Assembly: GCA_021846275.1 (NCBI GenBank) | Contig: JAJZBZ010000003.1 | Coordinates: 310,001 to 374,000, forward strand | DNA from: Acidobacteriota bacterium | GTDB taxonomy: Bacteria; Acidobacteriota; Terriglobia; Terriglobales; Acidobacteriaceae | DNA: 64,000 nt | Direction of reading: 5' to 3' | Part shown: piece by piece, positions 8,178-17,534 of the stretch | Position numbering within the stretch: the stretch's first letter is position 1 | Layout: each line of letters starts with the position of its first letter | The notes under the pieces: model-generated | Database searches by the model: none | The model's input: only the letters and a program-made list of their open reading frames with translations | Told to the model about the DNA's origin: nothing | Program-made: the position numbers and the translations under genes

Positions 8178-9242
8178 ATGCGCACCATTCAGGGACCGGC
8201 CATCTTCCTCGCGCAGTTCGTCCAGGACCAGCCGCCATTCGACACTCTCGACTCGCTCGCCGCCTGGGCCGCCAGCCTCGGCTACCGCGCCGTCCAGCTA
8301 CCCACCTGGCTGCCGCATATCTTCGATCTCACCCAGGCCGCCGAAAGCACCAGCTACTGCGACGATCTCCGCGCCCGGCTCGCCACGCACAATCTGGTCA
8401 TCAGCGAACTGTCCACTCACCTCCAGGGTCAGCTCGTCGCCGTCCACCCCGCCTACGACCCACTCTTTGACGCCTTTGCGCCCGTCGCCCTGCATGGCCG
8501 TCCCGCCGAACGCCAACGCTGGGCCGTCACCCAGCTTCAGCTTGCCGCGCGCGCCAGCCGCAACCTCGGCCTCACCGCCCACGCCAGCTTTTCCGGCGCG
8601 CTCGCCTGGCCCTTTTTCTACCCCTGGCCGCAGCGCCCATCCGGCCTCGTCGAAGAGGCATTCGCCGAGCTTGCCCGCCGCTGGCTGCCCATCCTCCACG
8701 CCTTCGACGATTCCGGCATCGATCTCTGCTTCGAGCTTCACCCCGGCGAAGACCTACACGACGGCGTCACCTTCGAGCGATTCCTCGCAGCCGTCCACCA
8801 CCACCCCCGCGCCGCCATCCTCTACGACCCCAGCCACATGCTCCTTCAGCAGATGGACCCCGTCCTTTTCCTCGACCACTACCACTCCCGCGTCCGCGCC
8901 TTCCACGTCAAAGACGCCGAGTTCCAGCCCAACGGTCGCAGCGGCGTCTACGGCGGCTACCAGCCCTGGATCGACCGCCCCGGCCGCTTCCGCACACCCG
9001 GAGCCGGACAGATCGATTTCCGCCGCATCTTCAGCAAACTCGCTCAGTACGACTACCCCGGCTGGGCCGTCCTCGAGTGGGAAGACCCGCTGGAATCCGC
9101 CGCCGAAGGCGCGCGCAAAGGTGCCACCTTCATCCGCGACCACATCGTCCGCGTCACCAGCCACGCCTTCGACGACTTCGCCGCCGCCAACCCAGAGCCG
9201 GGCACCGACGCCACCCGCAACCGCCGCATCCTCGGCCTCTGA
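8178..9242 (+). CDS. Sugar phosphate isomerase/epimerase (xylose isomerase-like TIM barrel)
   Basis: A 354-residue cytoplasmic TIM-barrel protein of the AP endonuclease 2 / IolE-like superfamily. Likely metal ligands are the Glu in CFELHPGED, the Asp-His of YDPSHML, the His of FHVKDAEF, and the Glu of LEWEDPLE. An AGGAG Shine-Dalgarno 8 bases before the ATG supports the start. Family members isomerise or epimerise keto-sugars and inositol derivatives; the substrate cannot be read here. It follows the TPR gene by 21 bases. The 3' end runs into a short CTGAC repeat. Confidence 0.8.
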   Translation: MRTIQGPAIFLAQFVQDQPPFDTLDSLAAWAASLGYRAVQLPTWLPHIFDLTQAAESTSYCDDLRARLATHNLVISELSTHLQGQLVAVHPAYDPLFDAFAPVALHGRPAERQRWAVTQLQLAARASRNLGLTAHASFSGALAWPFFYPWPQRPSGLVEEAFAELARRWLPILHAFDDSGIDLCFELHPGEDLHDGVTFERFLAAVHHHPRAAILYDPSHMLLQQMDPVLFLDHYHSRVRAFHVKDAEFQPNGRSGVYGGYQPWIDRPGRFRTPGAGQIDFRRIFSKLAQYDYPGWAVLEWEDPLESAAEGARKGATFIRDHIVRVTSHAFDDFAAANPEPGTDATRNRRILGL

Positions 9243-9244
9243 AA

Positions 9245-9270
9245 ACTGACGACTGACCCCTGACCCCGTG
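9245..9270. repeat. Degenerate CTGAC tandem repeat
   Basis: Three units of about 8 bases (CTGACGA, CTGACCC, CTGACCC) lie between convergent genes. Related repeats occur at 19335-19366 and 57221-57248. Confidence 0.5.
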
Positions 9271-9278
9271 ACGACCGA

Positions 9279-9935
9279 CTACTGCCCCTTGCCAATATCC
9301 ATCGAAGCCGCCATCGGATTCCGCTCGTCGATATACGCCTCAATCACCTCGTCCAGCAAGCCCTTGGCCGCCAGAATAAACTCCACCGCATCGCGTCCCG
9401 CGCCGTGCCCACCCGCATGCGGCGTCACCCAATGCGCCGCGGCCTTCACCTGTTCCCGCGCATTCGCCACCGCAATCGCCAGCCCGCACTCGCGCAACAC
9501 CGGCAGGTCGATCACGTCATCGCCCACAAACGCAATCTCCTCCAGCGTCACCTGCTCCGCGGCCATGATCTCGCGCACCGCCTCCATCTTGTACGACTGG
9601 CCCATGTAAAGAAACTCCAGCTTCAGGTCGCGCGCCCGCAGCGCCACCGTCTCCGAAATCCGCTTGGTAATAAACCCGCACTTCATCCCGCCCAGCCGCG
9701 CCAGTGAAAACGCCGTCCCGTCATGCGCGTGGAATCCCTTCGCCTCGACCATCGTCGTCGATTGAATCCCATACCCGGCCTCGCCATCCTGCCGACTCAG
9801 GTGCTCGTGCGTCTCCGCATTCGGCCTCGCCGCCGCAGGAAAAATCCATATCCCGCCATCAGTCATCACGCCGTCCACGTCAAAGAGCACAATCCTGATC
9901 CGCCGCGCCCGATCCTCTGCCGTCATCTCTGCCAT
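9279..9935 (-). CDS. kdsC: KDO-8-phosphate phosphatase-like HAD hydrolase
   Basis: A 218-residue HAD-superfamily phosphatase of the KdsC family. Motif I is LFDVDGVMTDG (nucleophile Asp and second Asp), followed by the KdsC-typical GIWIFP strand; motif III/IV is FVGDDVIDLPVL. There is no cap domain, as expected for KdsC tetramers. KdsC releases KDO from KDO-8-phosphate for lipopolysaccharide synthesis. E. coli KdsC is 188 residues; this one has a longer N-terminus and a hydrophobic insert after motif I. The ATG at 9935 is preferred because earlier in-frame codons encode non-conserved sequence. It is divergent from the small Cys-rich gene. Related phosphatases acting on other sugar acids cannot be excluded. 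Confidence 0.75.
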   Translation of the reverse strand: MAEMTAEDRARRIRIVLFDVDGVMTDGGIWIFPAAARPNAETHEHLSRQDGEAGYGIQSTTMVEAKGFHAHDGTAFSLARLGGMKCGFITKRISETVALRARDLKLEFLYMGQSYKMEAVREIMAAEQVTLEEIAFVGDDVIDLPVLRECGLAIAVANAREQVKAAAHWVTPHAGGHGAGRDAVEFILAAKGLLDEVIEAYIDERNPMAASMDIGKGQ

Positions 9936-10016
9936 GGTCTGATTGTAGCTTCGCCCATGCAAACTACCTCGCCCGCCGTCATTGGTTTCTCCACTCTTCT
10001 GCGCGACAATCAGAGT

Positions 10017-10223
10017 ATGCCGGATCGCGAAATCACTGCCGCACCAGCCCCCGCAGCTTCCGACTGGTCCTCCACGCCGCGCGAAGGCGAGTTCTACTAC
10101 GACGGCCCGTACATGGTCTTCACCGCCGCCTACCACCTCCGTCGCGGCTCCTGCTGCCAATCCGGCTGCCGTCACTGCCCGTGGGAGTTCCAGCGCGCCA
10201 GCCCGCCGGCCAAATCTCCCTGA
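10017..10223 (+). CDS. Small Cys-rich protein (DUF5522-like)
   Basis: A 68-residue protein whose core, YYDGPYMVFTAAYHLRRG followed by the Cys cluster CCxxxCxxC, matches the small DUF5522-type family. Four Cys and two His in about 20 residues suggest a metal- or Fe-S-binding site; the biochemical function is unknown. An in-frame ATG at 9957 would add 20 unconserved residues. It is divergent from kdsC and ends 113 bases before lutA, so it may share the lut transcript. Confidence 0.65.
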   Translation: MPDREITAAPAPAASDWSSTPREGEFYYDGPYMVFTAAYHLRRGSCCQSGCRHCPWEFQRASPPAKSP

Positions 10224-10336
10224 CCGCGCTCCAAACCCGGCACCCGCTGCAATTTCAACCGATAAACTGTATCCTGATTGCAAACAGCACCGCGATCCGC
10301 ATTCTCACTCTCGACTCCACGCCCAGGAACTCTCAA

Positions 10337-11125
10337 GTGCGCCTCTCGCTCTTCATCACCTGCTACAACGACGCGCTCTTCCCCCAAACCGGCAAAGCCG
10401 TCGTGCGCGTGCTGGAGCGGCTCGGCCACACGGTCGAGTTCCGTCCCGCGCAAACCTGCTGCGGACAGATGCACTGGAACACCGGCTACCTCCGCGAATC
10501 CCTGCCCATCCTGCGCCACTTCGTCCACGTCTTCGCCGATGCCGAAACCATCGTCGTCCCCTCGTCCTCCTGCGTCGCCATGATGCGCGACCACTACACC
10601 AAAGCCGCTCAGATGGACAACGATCCCGCGCTCGCCCGCGAAGTGGAATTGCTGCTCCCGCGTGTCTTCGAGTTTTCCGAACTGCTCGTCCGCCGTCTCC
10701 GAGTCGAAGACGTTGGCGCGCGCTTCACCCACAAGGTCGCCTACCACCCCAGTTGCCACTCCGCGCGCAGCCTCCATCTCGACGAAATCCCGCTGCACCT
10801 GCTGCGCCGCGTGCGCGGCCTCGATCTCGTTCCCCTCGCAAACTCTCAGGAGTGCTGCGGCTTCGGCGGAACCTTCGCCATCAAAAACGCCGACGTCTCC
10901 TCGGCCATGCTCGCCGACAAGGTCCGCTGCGTCCTCAACAGCGGCACCGAAGTCCTCACCGCCGTCGATAACAGTTGCCTCATGCACATCCACGGCTCGC
11001 TCCATCGCCAGCGCACACACGTTCGTGCTGTTCACCTCGCGGAGATTCTCGCCTGCTCCGAAGACGAATCTGCTCTCGCCGCCGACCAGCACTTCACATT
11101 CGCCTCCTCGGAGTTGCCGCGATGA
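10337..11125 (+). CDS. lutA: Lactate utilization protein LutA (Fe-S oxidoreductase)
   Basis: A 262-residue protein with two CCG domains: TCCGQMHWNTG in the first half, ECCGFGGTFAIK in the second, plus single Cys in YHPSCHS and DNSCLMH. These are the Cys ligands for Fe-S clusters in GlpC/LutA-type subunits. LutABC oxidises L-lactate to pyruvate at the membrane. The GTG at 10337 has an AGGAA Shine-Dalgarno and places SLFITCYND at the N-terminus, as in the family; an ATG at 10181 would add 52 residues overlapping the previous gene. Its stop overlaps the lutB start (ATGA). Confidence 0.88.
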   Translation: MRLSLFITCYNDALFPQTGKAVVRVLERLGHTVEFRPAQTCCGQMHWNTGYLRESLPILRHFVHVFADAETIVVPSSSCVAMMRDHYTKAAQMDNDPALAREVELLLPRVFEFSELLVRRLRVEDVGARFTHKVAYHPSCHSARSLHLDEIPLHLLRRVRGLDLVPLANSQECCGFGGTFAIKNADVSSAMLADKVRCVLNSGTEVLTAVDNSCLMHIHGSLHRQRTHVRAVHLAEILACSEDESALAADQHFTFASSELPR

Positions 11126-12669
11126 AGCGCGAAACCCAGCCCGGCCAGCAAAACCAACACTGGAACCGCCGCGATTTTCCCGAAGCCGCGCGCCAGGCGC
11201 TCGCCGCGCAGCCCGCAGCCGACTCACCCTTCGAGCACTCGCAGACGCGCCGCAACGTCCGCCACGCGACCGACGTCATTCAGGCGAAGCGCAACGCCGT
11301 CACCGCCGAGCTGCACGAGTGGCAAGCGCTGCGCCGCGCCGGAGCCGCCATCCGCGCCCACACCCTGGAACACCTCGACCACTACCTGCTCGAATTTGAG
11401 GCCAACTACACCCGTCGCGGCGGCCGCGTCCACTGGGCCTCTGACGCCGCCGAAGCCCGCCGCCTCGTGCTCGAAATCCTCGCTCCGCACGCCCCGCGCG
11501 AGGTCATCAAAGTCAAAACCATGACCTCGGAAGAGATCGGCCTCAACGCCTGCCTCGAAGACCACGGCATCCGCCCCATCGAAACCGACCTCGCCGAACT
11601 CATCGTCCAGCTTGGCCACGACCGCCCATCCCACTTCGTCGCGCCCGCGCTCCACATCAGCCGTGGCCAGGTCCGCGACCTCTTCGCACGCGCCATGCGC
11701 CAGCCCAACCTCACCGACTCGCCCGACGATCTCGTTGCCGCCGCGCGCGGCTATCTCCGCCAGAAATTTCTGACCACCCCCGTCGCCATCTCCGGCGCAA
11801 ACTTCCTCCTCGCCGATACCGGCGGCGTCTGCATCGTCGAGTCCGAAGGCAACGGACGCATGTGCCTCACGCTGCCCGACGTGCTCATCTCCATCGTCGG
11901 CATCGAAAAAGTTCTCCCGCGTTTCCAGGACCTCGAAGTCTTCCTGCAAACCCTCCCGCGCTCGGCCACTGGCGAACGCATGAACCCCTACAACTCCATC
12001 TGGTCCGGCACGCCCACCGGCGACGGCCCGCGCGAGTTCCACGTCATCCTGCTCGACAACGGTCGCTCGCCCATCCTCGCTGACGAGGAATCCCGCCAGA
12101 CCCTCCGCTGCATCCGCTGCGCCGCCTGCCTCAACGCCTGCCCCGTCTATCACCAGACCGGTGGCCACGCCTACGAATCCGTCTACGCCGGCCCCATCGG
12201 AGCCATCCTCACGCCCCAGCTCCACTCCATGCACGCGGCCCAGTCCCTGCCCTACGCATCCTCGCTCTGCGGAGCCTGCTACGAAGTCTGTCCCGTCGAA
12301 ATCAACATCCCTGAAGTCCTCATCCATCTCCGCAGCCAGGTCGTCCAGCAGCAGCAATCCACGCTCACCGGCTCGCTCGGCCTCTGGAATCTCGCCATGC
12401 AGTCCGCCGCCTTCCTCATGCGCGACAGCCACCGTCTTCCCGCCGCCGTCCATCTCGCACAGCGCCTGCAATCGGCGCTCGTCTCCCGCAACGGCTTCAT
12501 CGAGTGGCTGCCCGGCCCGCTCAGCGGCTGGACCAAAACCCGCGACCTGCCCGCTCTGCCCGCCGAATCCTTCCGCGACTGGTGGCAACGCACCCGCTCT
12601 GCAAATTCCCCATCGTCGCCAGGCGCGCACCCGAATCCGGAGTCGAGTACGGAGCAGCGCCATGACTAA
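11122..12669 (+). CDS. lutB: Lactate utilization protein LutB (LUD and 4Fe-4S domains)
   Basis: A 515-residue iron-sulphur protein. Residues about 60-310 form the LUD domain, including the KVKTMTSEEIGLN segment. Two ferredoxin motifs follow, CIRCAACLNACPVY and CGACYEVCPVE, each with a 4Fe-4S Cys set. LutB is the electron-transfer subunit of the LutABC lactate oxidase. Start overlaps the lutA stop by 4 bases, so translation is probably coupled. The final 40 residues are variable and overlap lutC. Confidence 0.92.
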   Translation: MKRETQPGQQNQHWNRRDFPEAARQALAAQPAADSPFEHSQTRRNVRHATDVIQAKRNAVTAELHEWQALRRAGAAIRAHTLEHLDHYLLEFEANYTRRGGRVHWASDAAEARRLVLEILAPHAPREVIKVKTMTSEEIGLNACLEDHGIRPIETDLAELIVQLGHDRPSHFVAPALHISRGQVRDLFARAMRQPNLTDSPDDLVAAARGYLRQKFLTTPVAISGANFLLADTGGVCIVESEGNGRMCLTLPDVLISIVGIEKVLPRFQDLEVFLQTLPRSATGERMNPYNSIWSGTPTGDGPREFHVILLDNGRSPILADEESRQTLRCIRCAACLNACPVYHQTGGHAYESVYAGPIGAILTPQLHSMHAAQSLPYASSLCGACYEVCPVEINIPEVLIHLRSQVVQQQQSTLTGSLGLWNLAMQSAAFLMRDSHRLPAAVHLAQRLQSALVSRNGFIEWLPGPLSGWTKTRDLPALPAESFRDWWQRTRSANSPSSPGAHPNPESSTEQRHD

Positions 12670-13339
12670 CCCCCAATCCAACTCCCGCCAGCTCATCCTC
12701 GACCGCATCGCCGCCGCGCTCGGCCGCGACACCGCCGCAGCAGCATCTGCCGCGCCCGCCGACTACGCCGCGCTCCCGCGTGACTACCAGACCGCCACAC
12801 CCGCCCAGCCTGCGCAGCGCATCCAGAAATTCCTCGATCGCCTCCACGAATACAACGCGGAATGCATGCGCGTCGGCTCTGAATCTGAAATCGCACCGGC
12901 CATAGCCGCCACGCTCACGACACGCAGCCAGTCCTCACCCACTCCATTCTGGCTCGCCGTCCCCTCCGGTATTCCCCCGCACTGGCTTCCCGCCAGCTTT
13001 GATTTCCCGCTCGCCGACCCGCTCACCCTCGACGAACTCAACCGCCAGCCCGGCATCCTCACCGCCTGCTCGGTCGCCATCGCCGAAACCGGCTCGCTCG
13101 TCCTGCAATCCGCCCCGAGCCAGGGCCTACGCCGCCTCACGCTCGTCCCCGACTTCCACCTCTGCGTCGTCTTCGAGTCGCAGCTCGTCTCCGCCGTCCC
13201 GGAGGCCTTCGCGCGGCTCAACCCCGATCTGCCCACCACCTTCATCTCCGGACCATCCGCCACTGCGGATATTGAGATGACCCGCATCAAAGGCGTCCAC
13301 GGCCCGCGCTCGCTCCACGTCCTGCTCGTCGCCGACTGA
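12662..13339 (+). CDS. lutC: Lactate utilization protein LutC (LUD domain)
   Basis: A 225-residue LUD-domain protein with the typical C-terminal core ACSVAIAETGSLVLQS, LVPDFHLCVV and the ending IEMTRIKGVHGPRSLHVLLV. It is the third subunit of the LutABC complex. The ATG overlaps the lutB stop by 8 bases in a different frame. With lutA and lutB it forms a compact operon. It ends 30 bases from the convergent uxuA. Confidence 0.9.
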   Translation: MTNPQSNSRQLILDRIAAALGRDTAAAASAAPADYAALPRDYQTATPAQPAQRIQKFLDRLHEYNAECMRVGSESEIAPAIAATLTTRSQSSPTPFWLAVPSGIPPHWLPASFDFPLADPLTLDELNRQPGILTACSVAIAETGSLVLQSAPSQGLRRLTLVPDFHLCVVFESQLVSAVPEAFARLNPDLPTTFISGPSATADIEMTRIKGVHGPRSLHVLLVAD

Positions 13340-13369
13340 CTCAAACCAAACGCGCGCCCAGCGCCGTCT

Positions 13370-14545
13370 CTACGTCATCCGCTCCACCGCCGCCAGCGCC
13401 CCGCGCAGCTCCGCCAATCCCTTCAGCCTTCCCACGGCCGGATACCCCGGCACGCACTCCCGGTCCAGGTCCGTCAGAATCTTCAACCCATGATCCGCGC
13501 GAAACGGAATCGGCCTCTCGTCGCCTGCCGCGCGCCGTCGCCGTTCCTCGCCCACCAGAATCCGCAGCAGCTCGACAATATCCACATCCCCCTCCAGATG
13601 CGGAGCCTCGTGAAAATTCCTCGGATTCTCTTCCCGCCTGGTCGCCCGCAGATGCACAAACCACACCCGCTCGGCAAACTCGCTCAGCATCGCAGGCAGA
13701 TCGTTCTCCGCCCTCACGCCCAGCGAACCCGAGCAGAACGTCACCCCATTCGCACTCTCCGGCGTCGCCGCCATCAGCGCCCGCAAATCCTCCGCCGTGC
13801 TGCATATCCGCGGCAGCCCCAGCAGCGAGCGCGGCGGATCATCCGGGTGTATGCACAATCGAACGCCCAGTTCCTCGGCCACCGGAGCCACCGCCCGCAG
13901 AAACTCCCTCACATTCTCCCGAAATCCATCCCGCCCCAGCTCCCGATAGACCGCAATCGACTCCCGCACATACTCCAGCGTATACACACCCTTTGACCCC
14001 GGCAGCCCCGCCAGCACAATCCCCATCAGCCGCTCGCGATCTCCGTCCGTCATCGCCTGCAATCGCTGCTCCGCCGCCGTGCGCGTCTCCTCGCTCCAGT
14101 CCGCCTCCGCACCCTCGCGCCGCAGCACAAACAGATCAAACGCCGCCATCGCCGTCTCATCCAGCCGCATCGTCACCGACCCGTCCTCAAGCACCCATCC
14201 CAGGTCCGTCCGCAGCCAGTCCAGCACCGGCATCGCGTTGTAGCAAACCACCCCGATCCCGGCCCGCGCCAGCCTCCGCAGCGTCGTCGTGTACGCCTCA
14301 ATATGCGCGCGCCAATCCCCCGCGCGCCGCTTGATCGCCTCGCTCACGTTCACGCTCTCCACCACGCTCCACTCGAGGCCCGCGGCCTCAATCCCCCGCC
14401 TGCGCTCCTCAATCGCCTCCACCGGCCACGCCACGCCCGGCGCAAACTCGTGCAGCGCGCTCACAATCCCGCGCGCGCCCGCCTGCCTCGCCTCGCTCAG
14501 CGAAACCGGATCCTGCGGTCCAAACCATCTCCACGTCGCCAGCAT
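13370..14545 (-). CDS. uxuA: Mannonate dehydratase UxuA
   Basis: A 391-residue enzyme that converts D-mannonate to 2-keto-3-deoxygluconate in glucuronate breakdown. The N-terminus TWRWFGPQDPVSL, the LCIHPDDPPRSLLG segment carrying metal-binding His/Asp, and the FRADHGL His near the C-terminus are diagnostic. Length matches the family. uxaA lies 27 bases upstream in the same orientation, so the two form an operon for both hexuronate branches. The N-terminal half has normal family features, so the gene appears intact. Confidence 0.93.
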   Translation of the reverse strand: MLATWRWFGPQDPVSLSEARQAGARGIVSALHEFAPGVAWPVEAIEERRRGIEAAGLEWSVVESVNVSEAIKRRAGDWRAHIEAYTTTLRRLARAGIGVVCYNAMPVLDWLRTDLGWVLEDGSVTMRLDETAMAAFDLFVLRREGAEADWSEETRTAAEQRLQAMTDGDRERLMGIVLAGLPGSKGVYTLEYVRESIAVYRELGRDGFRENVREFLRAVAPVAEELGVRLCIHPDDPPRSLLGLPRICSTAEDLRALMAATPESANGVTFCSGSLGVRAENDLPAMLSEFAERVWFVHLRATRREENPRNFHEAPHLEGDVDIVELLRILVGEERRRRAAGDERPIPFRADHGLKILTDLDRECVPGYPAVGRLKGLAELRGALAAVERMT

Positions 14546-14572
14546 TCCACCGTCCTCATTCCTGTCTTTCGT

Positions 14573-16282
14573 TCACAGCGAAACGCCGCGCTTCCAAGGA
14601 ATGAAATCCTCCTGCCGCAGCCGCTCCGCGCACGTCTCCCGCCGTCCGCTCGCCACCTCGATCACCTCGGCCAGAATCCGCTCGCCCATCTCCTCCACCG
14701 TCGCCTCGCCGCGCAGAATCGCGCTCGTATCCACGTCGATAATGTCCGGCATATGCTCGGCCAGCCGCGCATTCGTCGCCAGCTTCATCACCGGCGCAAT
14801 CGGATTGCCCGTCGGCGTTCCCAGTCCCGTCGTGAACAGCACCACCGTCGCGCCCGCGCCCACCTGCCCCGTCACCGCCTCCACGTCGTTGCCCGGCGTA
14901 CACAGCAGCGTCAGCCCGTCGCGTCTCAGATACTCCGGATAATCCAGCACATCCGCCACCGGAGCCGTCCCGCCCTTGCGCGCCGCACCCGCTGACTTCA
15001 TCGCATCCGTCACCAGCCCGTCGCGAATGTTGCCCGGCGAGGGATTCATCTCAAACCCCGAATTGACCGCCCGCGCCCGCGCCTCATAAGCCCGCATCAG
15101 CCCCGCAAACCGCTCCGCCGCTTCCGCCGTCTCGCAGCGGTCAATCAGCTCCTGCTCCACCCCGCAAAGCTCCGGAAACTCCGACAACACCGTCCGCCCG
15201 CCCAGCTCCACCACCATGTCCGACAGATGCCCGATCGCCGGATTCGCCGAAATCCCGCTGAACCCATCCGACCCGCCGCACTTCAGCCCCACCGCCAGCG
15301 CGCTCAGCGGAGCAGGCTCACGCCTCACTTCATTCGCCTTCACCAGCGCGGCAAACGTCTCGGCAATCGCACGCTCCAGCAGCGCCTGCTCCGTGCCCGC
15401 CTCCTGCTGCGTAAACACCAGCACCGGCTTCGTCCGCTCGCCGCGCTTTTCCATCTCCTCGCGCAACATCGCCGACTGCGCATTCTGGCAACCCAGGCTC
15501 AGCACCGTCGCGCCTGCCACATTCGGATGGTGTATGTAGCCCGCCAGCAGCCCACACAGCGCACGCGCATCCTCCCGCGTCCCGCCACAACCGCCCTGAT
15601 GCGTCAAAAACCGTATCCCGTCCAGATTCTTAAAAACACGATCTTCAAAGCCGCCCCGCGAACTCCCCGCGCCCGTCGCGCTCCCGTCGCCGCCGCGCTC
15701 GCCGCCGCGCCAGTCCGCCACCAGACCACTCACCTGCCCCCGATACTGCCGCGTCCGCGCATACCCCAGCTCTTCTTCAAAAGCCTCGCGCAGCGCCTCC
15801 ACATTCCGGTTCTCGCAGAAGACCAGCGGAATCACCAGCCAGTAATTCCGCGTTCCCACCTGCCCATCCGCGCGCCGGTAGCCATCAAACGTCGCCCCGC
15901 GCCATCGCTCCACATCCGGCTTCGTCCACGCATGCCAGCCGCACCTGCCTGCCGAAAATCCCGCCGACTCATGCGCCAGATTCGCCGTCGTCAACAGCCC
16001 GCCCGCCGCAATCTCCACCCGCGCACGCCCCACCAGCACGCCATACATCGTCACCGCCGCGCCCGCCGCCAGCGGCTCCAGCGCAAACTTGTGCTTCGCC
16101 GGCACCGCATCCACCGTCCGCACCCGCGCGCCGTCCACCGCAATCTCCTCACCGGCCCGCAAATCCTCCAGCGCCACGACCACATTGTCGCGCGCGTCCA
16201 GTTTCAGAATCCTCCGCTTCAGAATCTCCGTCGATCCCGTCCCCATCTCGTTGGCTCTTTGCTCTCTCATCGGCCCTGTCAT
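14573..16282 (-). CDS. uxaA: Altronate dehydratase UxaA
   Basis: A 569-residue enzyme converting D-altronate to 2-keto-3-deoxygluconate (galacturonate branch). It has the small N-terminal SAF domain (about 20-110), then the large UxaA domain with HQGGCGGTREDA, GLKCGGSDGFSGISANP and the C-terminal FTTGLGTPTGNPIAP. Starts at 16282, 16270 and 16246 are all possible; 16282 has GGAG close upstream. It is first in a uxaA-uxuA operon and divergent from the dehydrogenase at 16473; the 190-bp gap must hold both promoters, but no clear boxes were found. Confidence 0.93.
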   Translation of the reverse strand: MTGPMREQRANEMGTGSTEILKRRILKLDARDNVVVALEDLRAGEEIAVDGARVRTVDAVPAKHKFALEPLAAGAAVTMYGVLVGRARVEIAAGGLLTTANLAHESAGFSAGRCGWHAWTKPDVERWRGATFDGYRRADGQVGTRNYWLVIPLVFCENRNVEALREAFEEELGYARTRQYRGQVSGLVADWRGGERGGDGSATGAGSSRGGFEDRVFKNLDGIRFLTHQGGCGGTREDARALCGLLAGYIHHPNVAGATVLSLGCQNAQSAMLREEMEKRGERTKPVLVFTQQEAGTEQALLERAIAETFAALVKANEVRREPAPLSALAVGLKCGGSDGFSGISANPAIGHLSDMVVELGGRTVLSEFPELCGVEQELIDRCETAEAAERFAGLMRAYEARARAVNSGFEMNPSPGNIRDGLVTDAMKSAGAARKGGTAPVADVLDYPEYLRRDGLTLLCTPGNDVEAVTGQVGAGATVVLFTTGLGTPTGNPIAPVMKLATNARLAEHMPDIIDVDTSAILRGEATVEEMGERILAEVIEVASGRRETCAERLRQEDFIPWKRGVSL

Positions 16283-16472
16283 CGGCTCCGCCGTCGGCTC
16301 TGGAACTGGCTCCGCGCTTCCCTTCGCGCCGTTCCACTCTGCGCGTAAATCGTTTCCGAAAGCATCCTCATCCTACCAGAATCAACGCTTCATTTCGCCG
16401 CGCCGCCGCGCCTCAATTGGCATCCGCGATTGGTATCATGAGCCAGAGTTTTTCTCTTCGGAGTCTCCCACC

Positions 16473-17444
16473 ATGCGCGTCGGCTATCCCGCTTCTTTCA
16501 CTCCCGATCTGCTCGCCCTGCTCCCGCGCGAAGTCGAGCTTGTTCCCATCCCTTCTCACCCGGAACAAACCTTCGAGATCGACCTCTGGATTCCGCCGCC
16601 CGCACCCGCCATCGGCCAGCGCATCTGGCCCCATCTCCGCGGCGTCCGCACCATCCTCAGCCTCATGGCCGGCACCGACTGGCTCATCGCCCTCGCGCCC
16701 ACCGGCGTCACCATCTGCAACGCACAGGATGCCCACAACATCCCCACCGCCGAGTGGACCCTCACCGCCATCCTCGCCATGCTCAAGTATTTCCCGTGGT
16801 ACATCGACATGCAGCGCCACGCCGACTGGAAGAGCCGCGCCACCATCCCCGACATCCACGCGCGCATCCACGCCGACCCCAGCCCAACCTTCCCGCCACT
16901 CCAGCAGGAAGAGCTGCACGGCAAGCGCGTCCTGCTCGTCGGCTACGGCTCCATCGGCAAAACCATCGAAAGCCTCATCCTTCCCTTCGGCGTCACGCTC
17001 ACCCGTGTCGCACGCTCGGCCCGCACCGAACCCGTCCCTGTCCACGCCGTCAGCGAACTCCACACGCTCCTTCCACAGGCCGAAATTCTCATCCTCATCC
17101 TGCCGCTCACCCCGGCCACCCACCACCTCATCGCCGCGCCTCAACTCGCTCTGCTCCCACAGGGCGCGCTCCTCGTCAACGCCGCGCGCGGCCCCGTCGT
17201 CCACACCGACTCCCTCGTCGAAGCCTTGAACGCCGGACGCATCCGCGCCGCCCTCGACGTCACCGACCCCGAACCGCTCCCACCCGACCACCCCCTCTGG
17301 CGCTGTCCCAACACGCTCATCACGCCCCACATCGCCGGCATCACCCCGCGCTCAGCCCCGCGCGCCGTCGGCCTCGCCGCCGAGCAAATCCGCCGCCTGC
17401 TGCGCAACGAACCACTCCGCCACGTCGTCCACACCGGCCACTGA
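16473..17444 (+). CDS. D-isomer-specific 2-hydroxyacid dehydrogenase
   Basis: A 323-residue NAD(P)-dependent dehydrogenase. The Rossmann glycine motif is VGYGSIGKT; the catalytic triad is Arg in NAARGPVV, Glu in DVTDPEPLP and His in TPHIAG. It reduces or oxidises a 2-keto/2-hydroxyacid; with lactate and hexuronate genes alongside, a hydroxypyruvate- or lactate-type substrate is plausible but not readable. ATG at 16473 has a GGAG Shine-Dalgarno 9 bases upstream. Divergent from uxaA. Confidence 0.85.
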   Translation: MRVGYPASFTPDLLALLPREVELVPIPSHPEQTFEIDLWIPPPAPAIGQRIWPHLRGVRTILSLMAGTDWLIALAPTGVTICNAQDAHNIPTAEWTLTAILAMLKYFPWYIDMQRHADWKSRATIPDIHARIHADPSPTFPPLQQEELHGKRVLLVGYGSIGKTIESLILPFGVTLTRVARSARTEPVPVHAVSELHTLLPQAEILILILPLTPATHHLIAAPQLALLPQGALLVNAARGPVVHTDSLVEALNAGRIRAALDVTDPEPLPPDHPLWRCPNTLITPHIAGITPRSAPRAVGLAAEQIRRLLRNEPLRHVVHTGH

Positions 17445-17534
17445 CAGGCCAATCCTGCTTATCCGGTTGTTTCAGCAAGGCCCAACCTGATTGAAGATGA
17501 TCGGAAAAGCAGAGGCAACCGCGCGGCGCTGCGC

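Noticed and set aside
7903-9249. Second long Pro/Ser-rich frame over the sugar isomerase
   Set aside because: Shadow of the isomerase, which has conserved metal-site motifs and a Shine-Dalgarno.
15227-16348. Arg/His-rich frame antisense to uxaA
   Set aside because: uxaA has full family motifs; the antisense reading has none.
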